A stretch of 64,000 nt of DNA from UBA1765 sp045629945 (GCA_045629945.1 JAZQSE010000011.1:1-64000), one strand, 5' to 3'; positions 8,288-17,610 are shown, counted from the first letter of the stretch. The notes: a model not told the origin generated them from the letters alone. Translations and numbers: made by a program.

Positions 8288-9198
8288 GCTTTAACCTCCG
8301 CCGCTTGAACCGCAGCCCCTAGAGCGCCTACACACAAAGGCAACAAAGCTTCTTCAGCTTCGTCTGCAGATACTTTGATTTTTGGGAAAGAAGAAAGAAG
8401 TTCTACTTGTGTTTCTGGAAGTTTTGCTTTAAGAATATCCATAAACAACGCATCTGTAGAAATATCGCCACAGACAAATATCGTTTCTGTATTCACGCTA
8501 TTTTCTGTCTTTGCGAGTTCTATTTGCTTAACAATACCTTCAGAAAGAATCTTGTAGGCATCTTCTTGTTCACGACCTACAAGTTCAAGTGTAGAGACTC
8601 CACGTAAAACACGCAAGTGATTTTTAGACAACCACATCAAAGAAACACCAGCAATATCTGCTTTTAAAATGCAACGCAACTTTGTTGGCTGATCATCACC
8701 TACTTCAATAAGGTTCAGTAAAGCTGTCGCGTCTACATTCATAATTTGCGGTGAAAGCTTCTTATTGCGGAAACCTTTACGCACACCATTCACCCATTCT
8801 TCGCGAAGAGCAATAAACAAAACAGTCCAACCGCTTTCCTTAGAACCACCAATTATCTGATAATCCATGTAATATTGCTTTGGAGAATCATTGATAATTG
8901 TTGAAAGGTACCAATTAAGGTATTCAGCAATATCTTCCACTTCAGCAGGGACAAAAATTTGTCGCACTATTGACCTGAAAGAAGAAACCGTAAGAGAAAC
9001 AGAAGCCCAATCCTCTATAGAATTTTCGGTGAGCCAAACCTGCAATGCGGTTTCAAATGTTGGAATATCGTTCAATGGTGGAACAGGAACGTCTAGCACG
9101 CCCACTCGAACAACCGACTTTTCTTTTGCATCATAGAGCACCACTTTCAAAGAAAGTTCACCGGCGTCTAAACCAAGATGTAAATGCGTATCACTCAT
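8284..9198 (-). CDS. PilM/GspL-like actin-fold ATPase
   Basis: This 304-residue protein has the actin/FtsA-type layout of PilM. Its N-terminal phosphate loop region is HLGLDAGELSLKVVLYD. It has a central FVPAEVEDIAEYLNWYL segment, an Asp-containing IMNVDATALLNLIEV region and a C-terminal ETIFVCGDISTDALF stretch. PilM binds the cytoplasmic tail of PilN and links it to the pilus ATPase. Its coupling to the gene encoding the PilN-like tail supports the call; GspL of type II secretion is the alternative. It is cytoplasmic, with no membrane helix seen. Confidence 0.65.
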   Translation of the reverse strand: MSDTHLHLGLDAGELSLKVVLYDAKEKSVVRVGVLDVPVPPLNDIPTFETALQVWLTENSIEDWASVSLTVSSFRSIVRQIFVPAEVEDIAEYLNWYLSTIINDSPKQYYMDYQIIGGSKESGWTVLFIALREEWVNGVRKGFRNKKLSPQIMNVDATALLNLIEVGDDQPTKLRCILKADIAGVSLMWLSKNHLRVLRGVSTLELVGREQEDAYKILSEGIVKQIELAKTENSVNTETIFVCGDISTDALFMDILKAKLPETQVELLSSFPKIKVSADEAEEALLPLCVGALGAAVQAAEVKA

Positions 9199-9233
9199 AA
9201 TATCAACGACTTAAGATGTTATTCCTCTTAAAA

Positions 9234-9680
9234 CTAATCAAATTTTATGCTTTTCAAAATGATTTTTGATTTTTTCTTGCCAATTCCTGATATTTTTAGC
9301 AAATCTGCCTCTTTTTTTAGCGGTCCATGCGTTTTTCTGTAAGTAATTATCTTTTCTGCCATTTTCGGACCAACCCCAGGAATTGCGCATAAAACCTCCG
9401 AAGAAGCTGTATTTATGGCTATCGGAAACAAAATTTCAGTTTTTTTCTTTGTTTTTTGCTTTGTTTTTCGCTCTATTTTTTCGTTTTCAGTGATAATTTC
9501 TGCTTTTTCTATGAATTTTTCGGATTTCTTCTGCAAAAATATTTCTTGTTCCGGAGATTCTCTGAATTCCACAGGAACACTTCCTATTTCAGGCAAATCC
9601 CATGGACTAAAACGCACCAAAGAACCAACACAAAACAATGACAGTACTAGCATCAACACTCTTTTTTCTGCTGTATTCAT
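9234..9680 (-). CDS. comEA: ComEA-like helix-hairpin-helix DNA-binding protein
   Basis: The 148-residue protein has an N-terminal membrane anchor (residues 8-22), a lysine/glutamate-rich linker and a C-terminal ComEA domain. In that domain the two helix-hairpin-helix glycine motifs appear as CAIPGVGPKMAEKIITYR and LKISGIGKKKSKIILK. ComEA-family proteins bind incoming double-stranded DNA at the membrane during natural transformation. The gene sits 35 bases upstream of the pilM-like gene, which ties it to pilus-type machinery. It could also be a general HhH protein, since ComEA domains occur outside competence. Confidence 0.78.
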   Translation of the reverse strand: MNTAEKRVLMLVLSLFCVGSLVRFSPWDLPEIGSVPVEFRESPEQEIFLQKKSEKFIEKAEIITENEKIERKTKQKTKKKTEILFPIAINTASSEVLCAIPGVGPKMAEKIITYRKTHGPLKKEADLLKISGIGKKKSKIILKSIKFD

Positions 9681-9762
9681 TAAAAAATCCCAACAAGATT
9701 TCAGGAATATATCAAAAGAGTTAGTTTAAAGCTAAACCGGCTTAACCAACTGCTAGCCAAAG

Positions 9763-10485
9763 CTAGAACGCATCATATTCGCTAGAAGAGCGAATTAATG
9801 TTTCAACCTTTTCTGCATCTGATAAAACATCAACTGAAAAAGATGGCGTTAATGTTTTTACCATGCGAATAGGTGTTTTTCCAAGAATACGTAACTGTTC
9901 TAATGATTCAGCTACTTCTCGGGAACTTTGCGGTAAACTACTAAATTCTTCGCGACATTTCAAAGAGTAAGCGTAAATACCTCTGTGTTCTTGCCATTTC
10001 GAAACTTCTAATGCAGAAATATTTCGCCGAAAATCAAGAGCAAAACCTTCTTCAGAAACCAAGACTTTAACAACTGTTTCTAACGAAGCATCTTCTGAAT
10101 TCAAAGGAGAACAAGCACTGACCCAAGCTTCTGGGTATTGTGCCAATGTTTTAGAAACATTACGGAGTAAATCTAAATCGACAACAGGCTCATCACCTTG
10201 TAAATTCACCACTAAATCCAAGCCCAATTGTTTGGCTGCAAAAGCAACCCTATCTGACCCCGTTGCGGCTGGCCCTGTTTTAAAAGCTTCATAGCCAGCT
10301 TGTTTTACTAAATCTGCAATAGAATCGTCGTCTGTAGCACAAACAATAGAAGCAAAGCAATCTGCCTTTTTAGCTCTGTCCATTGTTCTAAGAATCATTT
10401 CTCGCCCGCAAAGCTTGAATAAAGGTTTTCCAGGAAAGCGTGAAGACCCTATCCGCGCAGGGATAACACAATGAACAGCTTGCAC
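9763..10485 (-). CDS. kdsB: 3-deoxy-manno-octulosonate cytidylyltransferase
   Basis: KdsB activates KDO as CMP-KDO for the LPS inner core, so its presence implies a lipopolysaccharide outer membrane. The 240-residue protein begins HCVIPARIGSSRFPGKPL, the CTP-binding signature. It also has VCATDDDSIAD, the TGSDRVAFAA motif and VNLQGDEPVVD, which coordinates magnesium. The start codon is GTG at 10485, preceded by GGTGG, 3 bases after the gatC stop. It is the last gene of the pcrA-gatC-kdsB run. Confidence 0.95.
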   Translation of the reverse strand: MQAVHCVIPARIGSSRFPGKPLFKLCGREMILRTMDRAKKADCFASIVCATDDDSIADLVKQAGYEAFKTGPAATGSDRVAFAAKQLGLDLVVNLQGDEPVVDLDLLRNVSKTLAQYPEAWVSACSPLNSEDASLETVVKVLVSEEGFALDFRRNISALEVSKWQEHRGIYAYSLKCREEFSSLPQSSREVAESLEQLRILGKTPIRMVKTLTPSFSVDVLSDAEKVETLIRSSSEYDAF

Positions 10486-10488
10486 TAC

Positions 10489-10776
10489 TTAACCACCAAT
10501 AACTTTTGGAATTACAAAATGGTCTGATTCCATTTCTGGCGCATTGCGGAAAGCGTCTTGTGAAGAAAGGCCTTCCAATGGAACATCATCACGAAGTTCC
10601 ATAGCACCATCTTCTACTCCAGTCATTGGTTCGACTTGAGAAAGGTCTAATGAACGAAGGGATTCCATGTGTGAAAGCATTCCATCTAAATGCTTGGCTA
10701 AGCCAGGAATATCTTCTTCAGTAACGCTTAAGCGAGAAAGCTTAGCTAATTTTAATACATCTTCGCGTTCTAACAT
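10489..10776 (-). CDS. gatC: Asp-tRNA(Asn)/Glu-tRNA(Gln) amidotransferase subunit C
   Basis: GatC stabilises the GatAB complex that converts misacylated Glu-tRNA(Gln) or Asp-tRNA(Asn). The 95-residue protein has the family pattern: VLKLAKLSRLSVTEEDI, then MLSHMESLRSLDLSQVEP, then DDVPLEGLSSQDAFRNAPE. The ATG at 10776 is preferred because GAGG lies 6 bases upstream; the longer frame would need TTG at 10788. gatA and gatB are not in the window, so the operon is split here. Confidence 0.93.
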   Translation of the reverse strand: MLEREDVLKLAKLSRLSVTEEDIPGLAKHLDGMLSHMESLRSLDLSQVEPMTGVEDGAMELRDDVPLEGLSSQDAFRNAPEMESDHFVIPKVIGG

Positions 10777-10828
10777 AAAATACCTCAAAAAGAAAGATAA
10801 AAAAATAAACCTACTTATACAAGAAAGG

Positions 10829-13237
10829 CTAGCCGATTATCTCAAGACTTGCAAATTTCAGAACAAGTGTTCTGACAGTTCCATCGGCAAAACGGACTTC
10901 TGCCCTTGTATTTTCTCCACTTCCATAAACTTTAAGCAAAACACCCTTACCAAAACGAACATGTCTAACATGAACTCCCGGACGTAAAGGATTTTCAGAA
11001 TATTCATCATAAACGATTTTCGGGCCAGAACTTGTTTTGGCTTGCGTTGTGCCTAATTTAAAACTTGTTTTCTTTAAAATGGGAGAAACAGGGCGCTTTG
11101 CTGGTTTGTCATAAGTAAAAGAACGACGGATTGTTCCAGTTGATGTAAAAGATTTACCATAACTCATGCCACTTTCATCAAAAAGCCGGACACTTTGTAT
11201 GCTAGAAAAACGTTCTTGTAATTCAACGACATCTATGTCAATTTCTGACAAAAATTTTGATGGCGAAAATTGTTGGATACTCCCCATCATAAAACGTTGC
11301 TTGGTATGATACAAATAAAGCTTTTTCATTGCTCGCGTACAGCCCACATAAAAAAGCCTACGCTCTTCTTCTGTGTGTTCTTTTTGTTCTGATGGTGACA
11401 TTAACAAAGAAGAACGGGTTAAAGGGAATACTCCTTCATCACAACCTGCAATATGAACGTTTTTAAATTCAAGACCTTTTGCCATGTGAATAGTCATAAG
11501 GGTTACACGCGTTTTGCTTTCTTCTTTTTTATCAGCATCTGTTAAAAGAGAAATATCCTGTAAAAAAGAATCCATGGTAGCCGAAGGATTTTCTTCATCA
11601 AATTCCCGGATAGCATTGATTAATTCATCAATATTTGCTTTACGTTCATCGGCACTACTTTCATCATCTTTTTCAAGGAAATCCTTGTAATGGATATAGC
11701 TGATAACATGTTCTACTAAAATCGGCAAAGGTATTTCGCCCGATTCCAATTCTTGACGCAATTTTAAAATCAAATTATAAAATGCTTCAACACTTGCTAA
11801 ACTACGACCTAAAGCAGAACGTTGTGTTTCTATCACATCCCAGGCCGATAAATCATTTATCTTGCCACATTCCTGGATTTTTTCAACTGTTGTTTTCCCT
11901 ATTTGTCTTGGCGGTTGGTTTATCACACGGAAAAAAGCAGCATCATCTTTTGGATTGACTATCAGACGCAAATAAGCCAAAATATCTTTTACTTCTTTTC
12001 TATCCCAGAAACGCGTTCCACCAAAAATCACATTTGGAATTCTTTTATCATTCAAAGCTTTTTCTAAAACACGTGACTGGGCATTTGTTCTATAAAAAAT
12101 TGCCGTTTCAGCGTATTCTTCTAAACCAGCTTTAAAAATTCTTTTCGCTATTTCTTCTGCTTCTGCTCTGTCATCGTCTAAATAGGTAATGCGTATCGGA
12201 TCCCCAGGTTCTTCATTAGAAAAAACTTCTTTCTGCATTTCTTTAGGGCGTTCATTATGGCTTATAACAGCCCCCGCACCTTTTACGATATTAGAAGTTG
12301 AGCGGTAATTTTGTTCTAATTTGACAATTTGAACTGGTGTAAAATCTTTATGAAAATTTCGGATAATTTCAATATTTGCTCCGCGCCAGCCATAAATACT
12401 TTGGTCATCATCGCCAACAACCGTAATATTTCTATTTGAGCCCATAAGTAACTTTAAAAGTTCATACTGGACATCGTTTGTGTCTTGGTATTCATCGACA
12501 AAAACATATTCAAACCGATTCGCAAACTGAGCCGCAATCATGGGCAATTTCTGAAGCAAATCAACAGTCTTTAAAAGCAAATCATCAAAATCCATTGCAT
12601 TGGCGTCCATCAACTTATTTTGATAAGCCTCATAATACAATGCATAACGTTCTTCGTCTTTAAAATTAGCCAATGATTTTACTTGTTCCGGTGTTTGTAA
12701 AACAAGCCTTGTCGTGCCATCTGAAAGTTGTCTTTTATAAACTGAATTTTTATACTTAGAAATAATACCACGAACTTTTTTTATTTCAGACGCTTCAAAA
12801 GATTCTCCTAAATCATCTTTTAAAATTTCTTTAATCACACGTTTCTGGTCATCGTCATCATAAATAACAAAATGATTATTTAACTTCCAGCCAAGAGCAG
12901 AAACAATCTGTGATTTCGAAAGGCATAAACGCAATATTTTCACACAAACAGAATGAAAGGTTCCCATCCATTCTAATTGCACTTTGGCATCTAGAATTTT
13001 TTGAATACGTTCTTTCATTTCTCTAGCTGCTTTATTAGTGAATGTCACCGCTAAAATGCGTCGCGGGTCTATTCCACAACCAGAAACCAAATGAGCTATT
13101 TTATAAGTAATTGTTCTTGTTTTTCCAGAGCCTGCACCTGCAAGAATCAGCATTGCTCCCTCTGTGTTTTTGGCCGCTTCTGCTTGTTTTGAATTTAATT
13201 CTCTTTCTAAAATTTCATTATCTACAATGTTTGCCAT
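10829..13237 (-). CDS. pcrA: UvrD/PcrA superfamily 1 DNA helicase
   Basis: This ATP-driven 3'-5' helicase acts in repair and in removing RecA or replication obstacles. The 802-residue protein has Walker A ILAGAGSGKTRTITYKIA near residue 31 and the motif Ia AVTFTNKAAREMKERI. It also has Walker B YVFVDEYQDTNDVQYELL, QSIYGWRGANIEII, motif V TLMTIHMAKGLEF and ERRLFYVGCTRA. The C-terminal tail ends in a small barrel-like stretch, VRHVRFGKGVLLKVYGSG, typical of PcrA. PcrA and UvrD cannot be told apart with certainty. It heads the run leading to gatC and kdsB. Confidence 0.93.
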   Translation of the reverse strand: MANIVDNEILERELNSKQAEAAKNTEGAMLILAGAGSGKTRTITYKIAHLVSGCGIDPRRILAVTFTNKAAREMKERIQKILDAKVQLEWMGTFHSVCVKILRLCLSKSQIVSALGWKLNNHFVIYDDDDQKRVIKEILKDDLGESFEASEIKKVRGIISKYKNSVYKRQLSDGTTRLVLQTPEQVKSLANFKDEERYALYYEAYQNKLMDANAMDFDDLLLKTVDLLQKLPMIAAQFANRFEYVFVDEYQDTNDVQYELLKLLMGSNRNITVVGDDDQSIYGWRGANIEIIRNFHKDFTPVQIVKLEQNYRSTSNIVKGAGAVISHNERPKEMQKEVFSNEEPGDPIRITYLDDDRAEAEEIAKRIFKAGLEEYAETAIFYRTNAQSRVLEKALNDKRIPNVIFGGTRFWDRKEVKDILAYLRLIVNPKDDAAFFRVINQPPRQIGKTTVEKIQECGKINDLSAWDVIETQRSALGRSLASVEAFYNLILKLRQELESGEIPLPILVEHVISYIHYKDFLEKDDESSADERKANIDELINAIREFDEENPSATMDSFLQDISLLTDADKKEESKTRVTLMTIHMAKGLEFKNVHIAGCDEGVFPLTRSSLLMSPSEQKEHTEEERRLFYVGCTRAMKKLYLYHTKQRFMMGSIQQFSPSKFLSEIDIDVVELQERFSSIQSVRLFDESGMSYGKSFTSTGTIRRSFTYDKPAKRPVSPILKKTSFKLGTTQAKTSSGPKIVYDEYSENPLRPGVHVRHVRFGKGVLLKVYGSGENTRAEVRFADGTVRTLVLKFASLEIIG

Positions 13238-13283
13238 AAGCTCTCAAAAAACCTTTTTTATATATAATTTTAAAGCAAAAAAT

Positions 13284-13338
13284 ATGCCGACTAAGTCGGA
13301 CATAAGCGTTTCTAGAAAATCAATATTTTCTAGAAACG
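13284..13338 (-). terminator. Paired hairpins ending the thiL-ATPase transcript
   Basis: Right after the ATPase stop lies a perfect 14-bp inverted repeat (arms 13307-13320 and 13325-13338, loop CAAT). It is followed on the minus strand by a second hairpin, CCGAC-TTA-GTCGG, and then a T-rich run. The second hairpin with its T run looks like the true terminator. The first could protect the mRNA end. The pcrA gene starts about 50 bases further on. Confidence 0.7.
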
Positions 13339-13348
13339 TCTCAAAAAA

Positions 13349-15256
13349 TTAATCGTCTCTTGTAGAAGCGCTAAGAGCTTGTTCCAAAGTAGTCAAGCCA
13401 GCAAGAGCTTTTTGAATACCATCCATACGAAGTGTAATCAAACCACATTCCTTGATAGCAGTGCGTTTGATTTCATCACCAGATGCACGTTTCAGAATCA
13501 AGTTACGAACACCTTCGTTTGGCACAAGGAATTCATAAATACCGCAACGGCCTTTATAACCAGATCCATCGCACTTAGAACACCCCTTACCATGATAGAA
13601 TTGCATATCTGGAGTAAGGTTCAAATCTGCACGTAATTCTTCTGAAATTTCAACAGGTTCTTTACAGTGCTTACAAATGCGACGAACAAGGCGCTGTGCA
13701 AGAACTCCTTTAATAGCAGTAGAAACAAGGAACGGTTCAAGTCCCATTTCAAGCAAACGTGGGAAAGAACCAGCAGCATCATTCGTATGGAGCGTACTGA
13801 AAACCAAGTGACCTGTCAAAGCAGCTTCAATAGCCATTGAAGAGGTTTCAGTATCACGCATTTCACCAATCATGATAACATCAGGGTCCTGACGAAGCAA
13901 AGCACGAATACCAGCCGCAAAAGTAAAGCCAGCCGCGTTATTGATTTGCCCTTGGTTCACGCCGTCAATATTCAATTCCACAGGGTCTTCCATAGTAGAA
14001 ATATTTGTTGTGGAATCAATAATTTCACGAATAGATGCATAAAGCGTTGTAGACTTACCAGAACCCGTAGGACCAGTTACCAGAATAATCCCGTTTGGCA
14101 AGTTAATAGCTTCTAAGAATTGCTTTAATACACGAGGGTCAAAACCCATTTCACGTAGCGGGAACTGACCCGAATTCGGGTCCAAAATACGCATAACGAT
14201 TTTTTCACAAACGCCACGTTTACGCAAAGAAACTGGGAATGAGCTCACACGAAGGTCTACTTCGGAGCCTTTATAACGCACCGTAAAACGACCATCGAGA
14301 GGTTTACGTTTTTCTGCGATATCCATTTTGGAAAGCAATTTGATACGAGAAAGAATCTGCGGCATCAAACGAGCTGGGATAGGTGGTTGCAGTTGCAAAT
14401 CACCATCAATACGATAGCGCAATTTAAGATGTGTTTCTTGAGGTTCCAAGTGAATATCAGATGCACCTCGAGCAATCGCTTCATGGATAAGCGTGGTTAC
14501 GATTTTTACAACCTGCTGACCTTCTTCGTCAGTGAGTTCTGGTTCGTTTACAGAAGCATCAGCACCGCGTTCTACCGTTTCTAGTTCATCGTCACCATCG
14601 CGGATAAGATCTGCCAATGATTCTTGTTCACCAGACGTTGCATACATTTTGTCAACTGCTGCCTGGATTTCTTTTTTAGAAGCCATGACAATGTCAACAT
14701 CCATCCGAGACTTGAACTTAACAATATCTACCACGCGGATATTTGTTGGATCAGCCATCGCAATGGTTAAAGTTTTATTTGCAACGAACAATGGGACCAC
14801 ATCGTAACGCCTACAAATTTCATCTGACAAATGCGTACTTGCATCTTCATCAAAAGTAAAGGATTCTAGCTTAATAAAAGGAACATCTAATTGAGCTGAA
14901 AGAATTTCAATCAATCTTTCTTCAGGCAAAAAACCTAGCATCACAAGAGTTCTACCAAGACGCTGGCCAGTCTTTTTTTGTTCTTCTAAGGCTTTTTCTA
15001 ATTGAGCTTCTGTGATATAACCTTGTTGCAAAAGCATTTCACCCAAACGCATTTTCATAGTGGACTGCATCTGGGTACCAAGAATCTGGGTCAAAGCATC
15101 TTCACTAACCATTCCTAGACGTACAAGAATTTTACTTAACATAATTCCTGTTCGCTGGTGTTCGTTCATGGCATGTTCAAGCTGGTCTTCATCAATCAAG
15201 CCAAGACGTAATAGTAAGGCCCCCAGATTAGTCTTTGTATTCTTGTTTAACATCAT
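13349..15256 (-). CDS. Type IV pilus / type II secretion assembly ATPase (PilB/GspE family)
   Basis: The hexameric ATPase powers pilus or pseudopilus extension from the cytoplasmic face. The 635-residue protein has two N-terminal MshEN/GspE-N modules (residues about 8-60 and 68-150, both with the LGxxLLxxGxIxxxQLxxAL pattern). It has Walker A VTGPTGSGKSTTLYA near residue 395, an Asp box LLRQDPDVIMIGEMRD, a His box LTGHLVFSTLHTNDA and a zinc-binding pair of CxxC motifs (ICKHCKE and CSKCDGSG). All catalytic features are intact. It overlaps thiL by ATGA and is remote from the pilM-like gene. PilB or GspE cannot be decided. Confidence 0.9.
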   Translation of the reverse strand: MMLNKNTKTNLGALLLRLGLIDEDQLEHAMNEHQRTGIMLSKILVRLGMVSEDALTQILGTQMQSTMKMRLGEMLLQQGYITEAQLEKALEEQKKTGQRLGRTLVMLGFLPEERLIEILSAQLDVPFIKLESFTFDEDASTHLSDEICRRYDVVPLFVANKTLTIAMADPTNIRVVDIVKFKSRMDVDIVMASKKEIQAAVDKMYATSGEQESLADLIRDGDDELETVERGADASVNEPELTDEEGQQVVKIVTTLIHEAIARGASDIHLEPQETHLKLRYRIDGDLQLQPPIPARLMPQILSRIKLLSKMDIAEKRKPLDGRFTVRYKGSEVDLRVSSFPVSLRKRGVCEKIVMRILDPNSGQFPLREMGFDPRVLKQFLEAINLPNGIILVTGPTGSGKSTTLYASIREIIDSTTNISTMEDPVELNIDGVNQGQINNAAGFTFAAGIRALLRQDPDVIMIGEMRDTETSSMAIEAALTGHLVFSTLHTNDAAGSFPRLLEMGLEPFLVSTAIKGVLAQRLVRRICKHCKEPVEISEELRADLNLTPDMQFYHGKGCSKCDGSGYKGRCGIYEFLVPNEGVRNLILKRASGDEIKRTAIKECGLITLRMDGIQKALAGLTTLEQALSASTRDD

Positions 15257-16239
15257 AGGTGTGTAAAAGCTCCTGCCTCTAAAATCCGATTTCCTTTTTC
15301 GTTTTGAATCAGGACTGCATTCCCTTCAATGACAGAACCAATACAAGTTACCGAAAAAGATCCGTTCTTATTAAATATAACTTCATCAAGTGAAGAAGTA
15401 AAAAGCAATTGGTATTCTTCTCCGCCATTTAAGGCAAAATTTAACGGATTTAAACCAAAAAAGGCTGACATTTCTAAAACTTCTGGATCAATGGGAAGTT
15501 TGTTTTCAAAAATTTGCATTCCAACCTGAGAAGATTTGGCTAAATGAGTGAGTTCAGAACTTAATCCATCACTAATATCTATACAAGCACCACGGACTCC
15601 AACCCGCACCAAATCAGCACCCGCATTTTCAATAATCCCGGGAGAAAGGTGGTAATCTACAAGTCGTTTAAATCTCGCTTTTTCTTCAGGACAATTTTCT
15701 AATACCCAAAGGCCAGCGGCTGATTTTCCAAGTGAACCTACTACAAAAATATTTTCACCAACAGAAGCCCCATTACGGCGTAAAACATGTTCTTGAGGAG
15801 TTCCAAGTAATGTTAAAGAAAATACTCCTGTTGAGCCAACAACTGTATCACCACCAATTAAAGCAATTCCTCGTTTTGCCAATCCTTTTTTAAAAGCTTC
15901 TGCCACACGATTTTTTTCGCTTTCAGTCCAGTTTTTATTTAAACAAAGGCCTAGCAGAGCAATTTGGGGCTTGCCCCCCATCGCAGAAATATCAGACACA
16001 TTGGAGACAATATTTTTTTCAACGGCTTCTTCTGGCGAAGACCAATCTAAACGGAAATGCGTCCCTTCTACAGAAAGGTCTTTGGTTACAAGCCAACCAT
16101 CAAATTGTGCGGCATCATCGCCTGCATGTAACCAGGTGCGTTTTGATGGAATGTCACAAGGTAATTCTATTGAATTTTCCAACAATCCAGAGACAAAACG
16201 GAATTCACCTAAATCAGGAAAAGAAGTAAAAGATTTCAC
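15253..16239 (-). CDS. thiL: Thiamine-monophosphate kinase
   Basis: ThiL phosphorylates thiamine monophosphate to the active diphosphate with ATP. The 328-residue protein shows LHAGDDAAQFDGWLVTKDLSVEGTHF, VSNVSDISAMGGKPQIALLG, LIGGDTVVG and the C-terminal DISDGLSSELTHL and NGGEEYQLLF motifs. These carry the Asp residues that bind magnesium and ATP. The start is GTG at 16239, without an obvious ribosome-binding site. It leads a two-gene unit with the PilB/GspE-type ATPase, an odd functional pairing that may only reflect shared transcription. Confidence 0.93.
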   Translation of the reverse strand: MKSFTSFPDLGEFRFVSGLLENSIELPCDIPSKRTWLHAGDDAAQFDGWLVTKDLSVEGTHFRLDWSSPEEAVEKNIVSNVSDISAMGGKPQIALLGLCLNKNWTESEKNRVAEAFKKGLAKRGIALIGGDTVVGSTGVFSLTLLGTPQEHVLRRNGASVGENIFVVGSLGKSAAGLWVLENCPEEKARFKRLVDYHLSPGIIENAGADLVRVGVRGACIDISDGLSSELTHLAKSSQVGMQIFENKLPIDPEVLEMSAFFGLNPLNFALNGGEEYQLLFTSSLDEVIFNKNGSFSVTCIGSVIEGNAVLIQNEKGNRILEAGAFTHL

Positions 16240-16294
16240 ATAAGAAATTTATAAAATTTTAAAAAGAAATTTCACCATAAAACTTGACGGAAGT

Positions 16295-16790
16295 TTGTCA
16301 TTGCTATGGAACTTGCGCACGATTCTTACCCGAGAACCTTATCACTCGCGAGACGTGTAGAATACACGGCGTGGCAATCTCATCGCCAACAGATCGCCAC
16401 ACTGCGTTCGCGATGACAATTTATACTACGTTCGCCATGACAACCCTACACTTGCCCGCGATTTTTGTCATTGCGAACCCCAAACAAGATTTTTTTGCGA
16501 AGCCTAAATGTGAGCCTGCCACGAGCCACACTTGTGGCGTGGTGGAAGCAATCTCCTCACAAGCAGCACTTGTTTTTGGATTACTTCGCTACGCTCGTAA
16601 TGACAAAAGCCTAGATCGCCGCGTCGTCTTAAAAGACTCCTCGCGATGACAAACTATTTCTACACTTGCTGCGCGGTGCTTGTTATATGGTTCTTGTCAC
16701 ACGGTTCTAGTCCGCAACTTGTCGCTTACGAATTCCAAAGGAGCGAAACAATATGTGCACGAGTTGCTCTTGCAATGACATTTCAAACTT
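16295..16790. repeat. Cluster of dispersed TCATTGCGA/TCGTAATGA repeats
   Basis: This 500-base gene-free stretch holds many degenerate units with the cores GTCATTGC, GCAATCTC, CGCGATGACAA and CGCCATGACAA. A segment of about 48 bases starting at 16561 recurs without a visible change at 58583, and its central 36 bases recur again at 34808. Short open frames here code for nothing recognisable. Base composition is GC-richer than the neighbouring genes. Confidence 0.8.
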
Positions 16791-16810
16791 ATAACATTCA
16801 ATTTTTAAGT

Positions 16811-16834
16811 AAAAAAAGACTCCTTAAAGGAGCC
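16811..16834 (-). terminator. Terminator of the TPR-protein gene
   Basis: On the minus strand GGCTCC-TTTAA-GGAGTC forms a 6-bp stem followed by seven T, 24 bases after the stop at 16858. The plus strand also ends in five T, so it could act in both directions. Confidence 0.85.
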
Positions 16835-16857
16835 TTTTTCAAATTGAAATTTTGATT

Positions 16858-17529
16858 TTAAATTGAAGCTAAATACTTTTGAACTTTTGCTGCAACTTCT
16901 GGTTTATCGCCATAAACCTTCAAAAGTTTTTCTGCAACAACTTTTGCTTTATCTTTGTTACCAACTTCATTGTAGCAAAGAGTAAGTTTCCACATAGCAT
17001 CGCTAACCGTTGAAACTAAATCAATACCTTCTTCTTGGCTATAACGAGCTTTTAAATTGCCATCACGCTTGCCGAACTTAGCGATAAATGCTTCTAATTG
17101 AGAAATAGCTTTTGTATAATCTTTCTTTTCAATAGAAACAGCAGCTTGACCATGCATGGCAGCAGCCATAATTAAAGTAGCCGAACCAGCATCTGAGACT
17201 GCTTTATCAAATAAAACACTTGCTCCATCAAAATCACCATTCTGGAATTTGATGTTTGCAGCAAGAAGAGATGCTTTTGCCAAAGAAAGCCCAGACAATG
17301 AATTAGACTGTATTAAAGTTTCTAATTCTACAAGAGCTTTTGAATTTTCACCGGCATAAACAAGAGTCATAGCCTTGCCTAATGCGGCGGCTTCTGCTAC
17401 GACTTTTGCTTTAGTCATTTCATTGTATTTAGTTACACCAACAACGATTAAAACAATAACCGCAAGGGCTGCTATAAGCTTAGAGCCATTTTCTTTTAAA
17501 AAATCCTGCAAATCATTTTGTCCAGCCAT
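16858..17529 (-). CDS. Membrane-anchored tetratricopeptide-like protein
   Basis: The 223-residue protein has a short cytoplasmic N-terminus, one transmembrane helix at about residues 17-37 and then a helical repeat region. The spacing of Ala/Leu/Tyr fits TPR units, for example AALGKAMTLVYAGENSKAL, FQNGDFDGASVLFDKAV and KKDYTKAISQLEAFIAKFG. It resembles the YfgM/BamD-like group of membrane TPR proteins in which a TPR domain faces the periplasm. Such proteins usually scaffold other proteins. No partner gene is adjacent apart from tex. Confidence 0.7.
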   Translation of the reverse strand: MAGQNDLQDFLKENGSKLIAALAVIVLIVVGVTKYNEMTKAKVVAEAAALGKAMTLVYAGENSKALVELETLIQSNSLSGLSLAKASLLAANIKFQNGDFDGASVLFDKAVSDAGSATLIMAAAMHGQAAVSIEKKDYTKAISQLEAFIAKFGKRDGNLKARYSQEEGIDLVSTVSDAMWKLTLCYNEVGNKDKAKVVAEKLLKVYGDKPEVAAKVQKYLASI

Positions 17530-17580
17530 AAAAATACCTGCTTTGAAAGATTGTTCCCAAATATAGTAAAAGAATCAAAT

Positions 17581-17610
17581 AAAAAGACCACGAATCAAAG
17601 ACTCGTGGTC
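17581..17610 (-). terminator. Terminator of tex
   Basis: On the minus strand GACCACGA pairs with TCGTGGTC around a 9-base loop and is followed by five T. It lies 22 bases past the tex stop, between tex and the TPR-protein gene. Confidence 0.85.

Noticed and set aside
16295..16790. CRISPR array
   Set aside because: The repeats are irregular in spacing and sequence, partly palindromic, and have no constant-length spacers or cas genes nearby.
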